This document shows positions 57,908 to 64,000 of a stretch of 64,000 nucleotides of DNA, piece by piece. The translations under genes and the position numbers were made by a program. The DNA comes from RPQJ01 sp963731105. Lineage in GTDB: Bacteria; Pseudomonadota; Gammaproteobacteria; Steroidobacterales; Steroidobacteraceae. Under the pieces are notes generated by a model. The model was not told the DNA's origin. It searched no databases and was given only the letters and a program-made list of their open reading frames with translations. Where the stretch lies: positions 1-64,000 of the forward strand of contig CAVSUM010000019.1 in assembly GCA_963731105.1 (NCBI GenBank), in the 5' to 3' direction. Positions within the stretch are counted from its first letter, which is position 1, and every line of letters begins with the position of its first letter.

Positions 57908-58780
57908 CTACTCGTGCTTGCGACTCGAGAGATCGCGATGCCGGATCAGCGCGCGGCCGTACTGCCCGTCGAAATGCGCCGCCAGCCTCTCGGCGAGGTA
58001 CACCGACCGGTGCTGCCCGCCGGTGCAGCCGATCGCCACCGTCAGGTAGCTGCGATTCGAGCGCACCAGCGACGGCAGCCAGTGCTCGAGGAACCGCGTG
58101 ATGTCGTCGAGGAACCGCGCCGCCTCCTCGTGCCGCGACATGAACTCCGCGACCGCGGCATCGCGCCCCGTGCAGTCGCGCAGCGCCGGTTCCCAGTACG
58201 GATTCGGCAGCGCGCGCGCGTCGAACACGAAGTCCGCGTCGTCGGGCACGCCGTGGCGATACGCGAACGACTGGAACAGCAGCGACGGGCCGCCGCCCTT
58301 CTGGTCGACCACCCGCTCGCGGACCAGCTCGCGCAACTCGTGCACCGACAGGCGCGAGGTGTCGACGGTGAGGTCGGCGGCGTTCGCCACCGGCGCGAGC
58401 ATGCGCTGTTCCTGCTCGAGCGCCTCCTGCAGGCCGACGCCGCTGCGGCTCAGCGGGTGCCGCCGCCGCGTCTCGCTGAAGCGCTTGAGCAGCGTGTCGT
58501 TGTCGGCGCGCAGGAACAGCACCTCGCAGCCGATGCCGCTGCGGCGCAGCTCGGCCACGAGGCGCGGCACGTCCGCGAGGTCCTCGGGCCGGTTGCGCGC
58601 GTCGACGCCCACCGCGGTGAGGCGGTAGGCGGGTTCGCTGGTGCGGACGGTGTAGGCGATGAAGCCCGGCAGCAGTCCCGCGGGGATGTTGTCCACGCAG
58701 TAGTACTCGAGGTCCTCGAGCATGGCGAGCGCCACGCTCTTGCCCGAGCCCGACAAACCGCTGACGATGATCAGCCGCAT
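57908..58780 (-). CDS. rapZ: RNase adapter protein RapZ
   Basis: 290 residues. The N-terminal P-loop is IVSGLSGSGKSVALAMLED, VDNIPAGLLPGF follows, and the C-terminal domain ends VAIGCTGGQHRSVYLAERLA, the ligand-binding part of RapZ. In enterobacteria it binds glucosamine-6-phosphate and guides RNase E to GlmZ. It follows hpf by 13 bp with no ptsN between them, unlike most rpoN loci. The start is ATG 58780. Confidence 0.95.
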   Translation of the reverse strand: MRLIIVSGLSGSGKSVALAMLEDLEYYCVDNIPAGLLPGFIAYTVRTSEPAYRLTAVGVDARNRPEDLADVPRLVAELRRSGIGCEVLFLRADNDTLLKRFSETRRRHPLSRSGVGLQEALEQEQRMLAPVANAADLTVDTSRLSVHELRELVRERVVDQKGGGPSLLFQSFAYRHGVPDDADFVFDARALPNPYWEPALRDCTGRDAAVAEFMSRHEEAARFLDDITRFLEHWLPSLVRSNRSYLTVAIGCTGGQHRSVYLAERLAAHFDGQYGRALIRHRDLSSRKHE

Positions 58781-58793
58781 CGATCCCCTCGGT

Positions 58794-59123
58794 TCAGTGG
58801 GCGGGCGCGAAGCCGTGCTTCTGCGCCTCGAGGGCGCGGTGGTCGCGCACCCGCTCCTTGTGCTTGCGCATACGGCGGTCGAGCTTGTCGGCCAGCGCGT
58901 CGATCGCCTTGTACATGTCCTCGGCCTCGGCCGAGGCGTGGATGTCCGGCCCGCGGACGGCGATGGTGGACTCGGCGCGATGCCGCTGCCGGTCCACGGT
59001 CAGGGTGCACTGCACTTCGATCACGCGGTCGAACCGCCGCAGCACCCGCGCCAGTTTGCGCTCCGCGTAACTGCGCAGCGCCGGGGTGACGTCGACGTGA
59101 TGTCCGCTCAAGTTCACACGCAT
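58794..59123 (-). CDS. hpf: Short ribosome hibernation promoting factor
   Basis: 109 residues, the short HPF/YfiA form without the dimerisation tail. MRVNLSGHHVDVTPALRSY, RRFDRVIEVQCTLTVDRQ and AEDMYKAIDALADKLDRR are conserved. It stabilises inactive ribosomes in stationary phase. It follows rpoN by 73 bp, the usual order, and precedes rapZ. Confidence 0.95.
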   Translation of the reverse strand: MRVNLSGHHVDVTPALRSYAERKLARVLRRFDRVIEVQCTLTVDRQRHRAESTIAVRGPDIHASAEAEDMYKAIDALADKLDRRMRKHKERVRDHRALEAQKHGFAPAH

Positions 59124-59196
59124 CGTCTTCTCCTCCTGACCGGTTGGGGGTTGTTGCTTCTGGTTCGACTGGCAGGATGCGATCGGGTTCCTCTGT

Positions 59197-60639
59197 TCAG
59201 GCGCGCGCGCGCGCCATGGCCTGGCGCCGCTCGCTGGACGAGGCGAGGCCGAGCGCCTCGCGGTACTTGGCCACGGTGCGCCGGGCGACCTTGACGCCCT
59301 CGCGCGACAGCAGCTCGGCGAGCTGGGCGTCGGACAGCGGCTTGCCTTGTTGTTCGTCGGCGATCAGCTTGCGGATGCGGGCCCGGATGGCGACCGAGGA
59401 GACGTCCTCACCGTCGGCGCCGGCGACGTGGCTCGAGAAGAAGAAGCGGAACTCGAAGATGCCGCGTGGCGTGTGCATGTACTTGCCGGTGGTGACGCGC
59501 GAGATCGTCGACTCGTGCATGCTGACTGCCTCGGCGACGTCGCGCAGGATCATCGGCTGCATCGCTTCCTCGCCCTGCTCGAGGAAAGCCGCCTGGCGCT
59601 GCACGATGGTGCGCGCGACCTTGAGCAGCGTGTCGTTGCGGATCTCGAGGCTGCGGATCAGCCAGCGCGCCTCCTGCAGCTGCGCGCGCAGCGTGGCGTA
59701 GTCCGCCGAGCGCGACACCAGGCTCGCATAGCCCTGGTTCACCTTGAGGCGAGGCACGGAGGCGGGGTTGATCTCGACCGACCAGCCCTGGTCCGTGCGG
59801 CGCACGAACACGTCCGGCACGATGTACTCGGGCTGCGCACCCTCGAACGCCGAGCCCGGGCGCGGGTTGCAGGAGCGGATCAGCGCCAGTGCGGCGAGCA
59901 GCGTGTCCTCGTCCGCCTCGTGATTGCGGCGCAGCAGTGCGAGGTCACGGTCGGCGACCGCCTGCAGGTGGTGGTGCGCGATGGCGAGGGCGAGCTCGCG
60001 ACCGGGGGTCGCCTCCTCGAGCTGCGCAAGCTGCAGGCAGATGCACTCGCTCGCGTTGCGCGCACCGACGCCGGTCGGGTCGAGCGTCTGCACGAAAGCC
60101 AGCACCTGCTCGACGTCCTCCGCGGTGACCGGCAGGTCCGCGCTCAGGCTGAGCGCGATGTCGGCCACCGACTCGGTGAGGTAGCCGTCGTCGTTCAGCG
60201 CGTCGACGATCGCCTCGCCGATCCACACCTGGCGCGGGTCGAGCCGGCTGACCTCGAGCTGCCAGACGAGGTGCTGGTGCAGGTCGCGGCCGCGGTCGTC
60301 GGTGAACTCGAGCGGCCGGTCGTCGTCGTCCTGGGCACGGCCGTCGCCGGAGGGCGTGGAGGATTCCGCCCACGGGTCCTCCATCTCGACCACGATCTCG
60401 TCCGAAGCGGCCTCCGGCTCGCCGTCATCGTCCTCGCCCTTGGGCGTCGGCTGCTCGAGGGAGGCGAGGTCGATCTGCTCCTCTTCCTCGGCCTCGAGCA
60501 TGACGTTGCTCTCGAGCGCCTCCTGCACCTGGGCCTGCAGCTCGAGCACGGGCAGCTGCAGCAGCCGGATGGCCTGCTGGAGCTGAGGCGTCATCGTCAG
60601 CTGCTGACCGAGCTTGAGTTGCAGGGCCGGCTTGAGCAT
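59197..60639 (-). CDS. rpoN: RNA polymerase sigma-54 factor
   Basis: 480 residues. Region I is LGQQLTMTPQLQQAIRLLQL, the acidic region II includes EDDDGEPEAASDEIVVEMED, and the C-terminal RpoN box is ARRTVAKYRE. The HTH part is MHESTISRVTTGKYMHTPRG. ATG 60639 (MLKPALQLKLG) is the family start. It lies 40 bp after lptB in a long leftward cluster. Activators dependent on it were not seen in this window. Confidence 0.97.
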   Translation of the reverse strand: MLKPALQLKLGQQLTMTPQLQQAIRLLQLPVLELQAQVQEALESNVMLEAEEEEQIDLASLEQPTPKGEDDDGEPEAASDEIVVEMEDPWAESSTPSGDGRAQDDDDRPLEFTDDRGRDLHQHLVWQLEVSRLDPRQVWIGEAIVDALNDDGYLTESVADIALSLSADLPVTAEDVEQVLAFVQTLDPTGVGARNASECICLQLAQLEEATPGRELALAIAHHHLQAVADRDLALLRRNHEADEDTLLAALALIRSCNPRPGSAFEGAQPEYIVPDVFVRRTDQGWSVEINPASVPRLKVNQGYASLVSRSADYATLRAQLQEARWLIRSLEIRNDTLLKVARTIVQRQAAFLEQGEEAMQPMILRDVAEAVSMHESTISRVTTGKYMHTPRGIFEFRFFFSSHVAGADGEDVSSVAIRARIRKLIADEQQGKPLSDAQLAELLSREGVKVARRTVAKYREALGLASSSERRQAMARARA

Positions 60640-60679
60640 CGGGAGTGGGGCCAGTGGCAGGGGGTCGCACCCCCCGGGA

Positions 60680-61408
60680 TCAGAGACGGAAATCCTGTCC
60701 CAAGTAGACCTCACGCACCTGAGGATTGGCAAGAATCTCCTCGGCAGACCCCGACGCGATCACACTTCCGGCGCTGACGATATAGGCACGACTGCAGATG
60801 CCGAGTGTTTCGCGGACGTTGTGGTCGGTGATCAGCACGCCGATGTTGCGGTTGCTCAGGTGGCGGATGATGCGCTGGATGTCGTCCACCGAGATCGGGT
60901 CGACGCCGGCGAACGGCTCGTCGAGCAGGATGAAGCGCGGCTCGGCCGCCAGCGCGCGCGCGATCTCGACGCGCCGCCGCTCGCCGCCCGACAGGCTCAA
61001 GCCGACGTTCGAGCGGATGTGGCCGATGTGCAGCTCCTCGAGCAGCGACTCGAGCGCGGCGTGGCGCTCGGAGGCCTCGTCGAGGTCTTCGCGCGTCTCG
61101 AGGATGGCGAGGATGTTGTCCTCGACCGTGAGCTTGCGGAACACCGACGCTTCCTGCGGCAGGTAGCCGAGCCCGAGCCGCGCGCGGCGGTGCATCGGCA
61201 GGTCGGTGAGTTCGCGGTCGTCGAGCCAGATGCGGCCCGCGTCGCAGGGCACCAGCCCGACGATCATGTAGAAGGCCGTGGTCTTGCCGGCGCCGTTCGG
61301 CCCGAGCAGGCCCACCACTTCGCCCGAGGCGACCTCGAGCGACAGGTTGGCCACCACCTGCCGCTTGCGGTAGCTCTTGCCGAGCGACTCCGCCCGCAGC
61401 TGGCTCAT
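60680..61408 (-). CDS. lptB: LPS export ABC transporter ATPase
   Basis: 242 residues. Walker A is GLLGPNGAGKTTAFYMIVGL, the Q-loop is YLPQEASVFRKLT, the signature is LSGGERRRVEIARAL, and Walker B is FILLDEPFAGVDP. It powers lipopolysaccharide extraction by LptFG, which are not in the window. Its ATG overlaps the lptA stop by 4 nt. Confidence 0.97.
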   Translation of the reverse strand: MSQLRAESLGKSYRKRQVVANLSLEVASGEVVGLLGPNGAGKTTAFYMIVGLVPCDAGRIWLDDRELTDLPMHRRARLGLGYLPQEASVFRKLTVEDNILAILETREDLDEASERHAALESLLEELHIGHIRSNVGLSLSGGERRRVEIARALAAEPRFILLDEPFAGVDPISVDDIQRIIRHLSNRNIGVLITDHNVRETLGICSRAYIVSAGSVIASGSAEEILANPQVREVYLGQDFRL

Positions 61409-62061
61409 GGTTGCGGCGTCCCGTCCGGCGTCGCCGGTGCCTTGGTGCCCGGCGTCTGCTTCGGGTTGATGGTGATCTTCACCCCACCGGCCTCGGTCGC
61501 GCCCGGGTTCGCCGCCACGCGCTGCTTGCCGATGTCGTAGACCAGCTTCTGGCCGCGGATCTCGTTCTGGCCGTCGCTCAGCCAGGCGTCGCCCGCCAGC
61601 TGCACCGTGCCGTTGCGCACGTCGTACTCGATGTCCCTGGCACGGCCCTGGGCAAGCTGGCGGTTCTCCTTGAGGCGCTGCTCGAAGGTGGCCGGCGTGC
61701 CGCGGACCTGGGCGCGCACGATCTGGTTGTCGCGGAAGGTGACGGTGGCGCTGTCGGAGGCGAGCTTGCCGTCGGGCATGGTGATGCGCACCTGCCCCTT
61801 GAGCGTCCACTGCGAGTTCTCGAAGTCGAGGCCGGTGGCGTTCGCTTCCTGCGCCTCCACGACCAGCGTGCCCTGGGTGATCTTGACGCGGCGGAACACC
61901 AGCGTGTTGTTGCGGTAGTCGAAGTCGGAGGAGGCCGCTTCGAGGTTGATCGGCGCCTTGGTGTCGTGCTGCTGGGCCGCAGCCAGGCCGGACGCGAGCA
62001 GCACGCCGAGCGCGAGCAGCGCGGCGCGGTGGCGCAGGGAGTTACGGGGCGAAGTGGCCAT
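61405..62061 (-). CDS. lptA: LPS transport periplasmic protein LptA
   Basis: 218 residues. The signal peptide LLALGVLLASGLAAA is followed by the OstA-type beta-jellyroll: KAPINLEAASSDFDYRNNTL, GQVRITMPDGKLASDSATVT and IEYDVRNGTVQLAGDAWLSD. It forms the periplasmic bridge carrying LPS. Translation overlaps lptC by 20 nt and lptB by 4 nt. Confidence 0.95.
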   Translation of the reverse strand: MATSPRNSLRHRAALLALGVLLASGLAAAQQHDTKAPINLEAASSDFDYRNNTLVFRRVKITQGTLVVEAQEANATGLDFENSQWTLKGQVRITMPDGKLASDSATVTFRDNQIVRAQVRGTPATFEQRLKENRQLAQGRARDIEYDVRNGTVQLAGDAWLSDGQNEIRGQKLVYDIGKQRVAANPGATEAGGVKITINPKQTPGTKAPATPDGTPQP

Positions 62062-62620
62062 GGACGTTCGATTCTAGCCGGAGGGTGCCGTCGTTCAACA
62101 CGACGCGCAGGCCGCGTGCCTCGAGATTGTGGTTGCCGAACTGTACCGAGACGGGCTCGGCGGTCTGGATCACGCTGGTGGTCGTGTCGTAGGACAGCTG
62201 GTCGGTGCGGATCAGGGCGACGCCGCGCGCCTCCTTGCCGGTGACGCGCACGTCGCCCGACAGCAGCAGAGCCGTGGCGGACTGCGGCATGCGGCCCTGC
62301 GCCGCGGTCACCGTCCACTTGCCCGCCTGCGGGGTGCTGTAGTCGAGCGACAGGTTGTGCAGCAGCACGCTCTGGTCGGAAAGCCGCTGCTCGACGAAAT
62401 CCGCCAGCAGCACGATGCGCGGCGTGCCGTCGGGTCCGAACTCGGTGAGCCGGGTGTTGTTCAGGTAATAGCCGCGGTCCTCGTCGGTGGCGGTCGCCAT
62501 GATCTCGTCGTCGCCGCCGCCGCCCAGGATCTGCCAGGCGAGCGTGGCCCCCGCCACGATCGCCACGGCGATCAGCAGCCGGTGCGTCAGCCGGCGCGCG
62601 CGCTGAGGAGCAGGTCGCAT
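62042..62620 (-). CDS. lptC: LPS export protein LptC
   Basis: 192 residues. A single N-terminal membrane anchor (LLIAVAIVAGATLAWQILG) is followed by a beta-rich periplasmic domain with YYLNNTRLTEFGPDGTPRIV and VRVTGKEARGVALIRTDQLS. It receives LPS from LptBFG and passes it to LptA. It overlaps kdsC by 34 nt and lptA by 20 nt, indicating coupled translation. The start is ATG 62620. Confidence 0.94.
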   Translation of the reverse strand: MRPAPQRARRLTHRLLIAVAIVAGATLAWQILGGGGDDEIMATATDEDRGYYLNNTRLTEFGPDGTPRIVLLADFVEQRLSDQSVLLHNLSLDYSTPQAGKWTVTAAQGRMPQSATALLLSGDVRVTGKEARGVALIRTDQLSYDTTTSVIQTAEPVSVQFGNHNLEARGLRVVLNDGTLRLESNVHGHFAP

Positions 62621-63081
62621 GCTTCGCGGACGGCACCCTGGCCGCCGTTCGAGTGGGTCACCCAATGCGCCGCGGCCAGCAGGGCCGGGTGCGCGTCGGC
62701 TACGCCGATCGCCAACCCGGCGCGGCGCAGCATCGGCACGTCCGGCGTGTCGTCGCCGACGCACGCCGTCTCCGCGGCGCTCACGCCGAGTTCTTCGAGC
62801 AGCTGGTCGAGCGCGGCGCCCTTGTCGGCGACGCCTTGCCGGACGTAGCGGATGCCGAGTTCCGCCGCGCGGCGGGTCACGGCCGCACTGTCCCGGCCGG
62901 AGATGATCGCCACGGTGATGCCGGCACGCTGCACCGCGACCAGGCCGGAGCCGTCGCGCACGTGAAACACCTTCAGTTCCTCACCGGCAGCGGAGAGGTA
63001 CAGGCGACCGTCGGTCAGCACGCCGTCCACGTCGAGGACCAGCAGCCGGATGTCCCGTGCGCGCTCGAATACCGCGTCCAT
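62587..63081 (-). CDS. kdsC: KDO 8-phosphate phosphatase
   Basis: 164-residue HAD enzyme releasing phosphate from KDO-8-P in LPS core synthesis. LLVLDVDGVLTDGRLYLS has the nucleophile Asp, ITVAIISGRDSAAVTRRA the second motif, and ACVGDDTPDVPMLRRAGLAI the metal ligands. It belongs to the C0, capless type. It follows kdsD by 2 bp and overlaps lptC. The start is ATG 63081. Confidence 0.95.
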   Translation of the reverse strand: MDAVFERARDIRLLVLDVDGVLTDGRLYLSAAGEELKVFHVRDGSGLVAVQRAGITVAIISGRDSAAVTRRAAELGIRYVRQGVADKGAALDQLLEELGVSAAETACVGDDTPDVPMLRRAGLAIGVADAHPALLAAAHWVTHSNGGQGAVREACDLLLSARAG

Positions 63082-63083
63082 GG

Positions 63084-64000
63084 CTACATCACCCCGGCCC
63101 GCAGCAGGTCGTGCACGTTGAGCGCGCCGACCAGCACGCCCGCGTCGTCGACGACCGGCAGCGCGGTGATGCGGTGGGTCTCCATCAGGTGCACGGCCTC
63201 CGCCGCGAGCATGCGCGGGCGGGCCATCTTCGGGTTCGCCGTCATGATTTCGCGCATGCGCGTGGCGTGCACGTCGAGTTGCCGGTCGAGCGCGCGGCGC
63301 AGGTCGCCGTCCGTGAACACGCCGAGCACGCGGCGTGCGTCGTCGAGCACGGTGGTCATGCCGAGGCCCTTGCGGCTCATTTCGAGCAGGCCGGCGCTCA
63401 GCGGCGTGTCGGGGCCGACGGCCGGCAGGTCGTCGCCGGTGCGCATCACCTCGTCCACGTGCAGCAGCAGCCGGCGGCCGAGGCTGCCGCCCGGGTGCGA
63501 GCGCGCGAAATCCTCCTCGGTGAAGCCGCGGGCCTCGAGCACCGCGACCGCCAGCGCGTCGCCCATCGCCAGCGAGGCGGTGGTGCTCGCGGTCGGGGCG
63601 AGGTTCAGCGGACAGGCCTCTTCGGGCACGCTGACGTCGAGCGTCACCGTGGCATAGCGCCCGAGCGTCGAGGCGGCGTTGCCGGTGAGCGCGATCAGCG
63701 GCACGTCGAGGCGCTTGATGACCGGCAGGATGGTGAGCAGCTCGTCGGTCTCGCCCGAGTTCGACAGGGCCAGCACCACGTCCTTGCCCGTGATCATGCC
63801 GATGTCGCCGTGGATCGCCTCGGCCGGGTGCAGGAAGAACGACGGGCTGCCGGTGCTCGCCAGCGTGGCGGCGATCTTGCTGCCGACGTGGCCGGACTTG
63901 CCCATCCCGGTGACCACCACCCGGCCCTCGCAACGCAGGATCAGCCGGCAGGCCTCGGCAAACGACTCGCCGAGGCGGTGCTCGAGGGCAGCGACGGCTT
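63084..64000 (-). CDS. kdsD: Arabinose-5-phosphate isomerase, 5' end beyond the window
   Basis: At least 305 residues are present; the start lies outside. The SIS domain begins RVVVTGMGKSGHVGSKIAAT and includes ALSNSGETDELLTILPVIK. Two C-terminal CBS domains include GVFTDGDLRRALDRQLDVHA and HRITALPVVDDAGVLVGALN. It makes arabinose-5-phosphate, the first KDO precursor, and is placed directly before kdsC as in many proteobacteria. Confidence 0.95.
   Translation of the reverse strand, partial: AVAALEHRLGESFAEACRLILRCEGRVVVTGMGKSGHVGSKIAATLASTGSPSFFLHPAEAIHGDIGMITGKDVVLALSNSGETDELLTILPVIKRLDVPLIALTGNAASTLGRYATVTLDVSVPEEACPLNLAPTASTTASLAMGDALAVAVLEARGFTEEDFARSHPGGSLGRRLLLHVDEVMRTGDDLPAVGPDTPLSAGLLEMSRKGLGMTTVLDDARRVLGVFTDGDLRRALDRQLDVHATRMREIMTANPKMARPRMLAAEAVHLMETHRITALPVVDDAGVLVGALNVHDLLRAGVM

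Overview
The window is very GC-rich, densely coded DNA from a free-living Gram-negative bacterium. The outer-membrane machinery (lptABC, kdsC/kdsD, a TonB-dependent receptor), the rpoN-hpf-rapZ order, mpl, rnd and the tkt-gap-pgk-pyk block point to a gammaproteobacterium on the Xanthomonadales/Steroidobacterales/Nevskiales side; the exact family cannot be fixed from this sequence. No rRNA, tRNA, CRISPR array, insertion sequence or prophage was seen.

Layout. 0-4.6 kb: tail of a TPR-like protein, an M20 amidohydrolase with an AbgT transporter, a RIO kinase, and a nucleotidyltransferase plus 63-aa partner that looks toxin-antitoxin-like. 4.8-9.1 kb: H+-pumping pyrophosphatase beside a PPi-type phosphofructokinase, with adenylate kinase divergent. 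9.3-23 kb: rnd, mpl, a LON-domain protein, a two-module glycosyltransferase, a beta-propeller protein, an OafA-SGNH acyltransferase, hemL, a TraB protein, cpdA and an O-methyltransferase. 23-32 kb: ahcY behind an SAH riboswitch, metK, then tkt-gap-pgk-pyk. 32-51.5 kb: a pectin/uronate utilisation locus. 51.6-57.3 kb: MoxR and VWA proteins, a peroxiredoxin, a patatin and MgtE. 57.9-64 kb: rapZ, hpf, rpoN, lptB, lptA, lptC, kdsC, kdsD.

The uronate locus is a coherent catabolic system. A secreted pectate lyase and two esterases process polymer outside the cytoplasm, a TonB-dependent receptor and a TRAP transporter import fragments, KduI/KduD and UxaC/UxuB convert uronates, and KdgK/KdgA produce pyruvate and glyceraldehyde-3-phosphate, which feed the adjacent gap-pgk-pyk genes. 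Five near-identical 14-bp sites sharing ACCGGTGTCA lie in front of its transcription units, four of them overlapping or abutting recognisable promoter elements. The LacI-family gene inside the locus is the obvious candidate regulator.

Two patterns run across the window. First, at least 19 single-base indels, mostly +1 in short homopolymers, interrupt about 15 conserved genes, including gap, rnd and mpl. This looks like residual long-read assembly error, not gene decay, and it creates two false gene fusions (KduI-KduD and hydratase-DctP). Second, intergenic regions carry several families of structured repeats: REP-like palindromes that supply ends of coding sequences, heptanucleotide-repeat inverted elements around ahcY, metK and pyk, and a hairpin element with a conserved core and unrelated outer stems.
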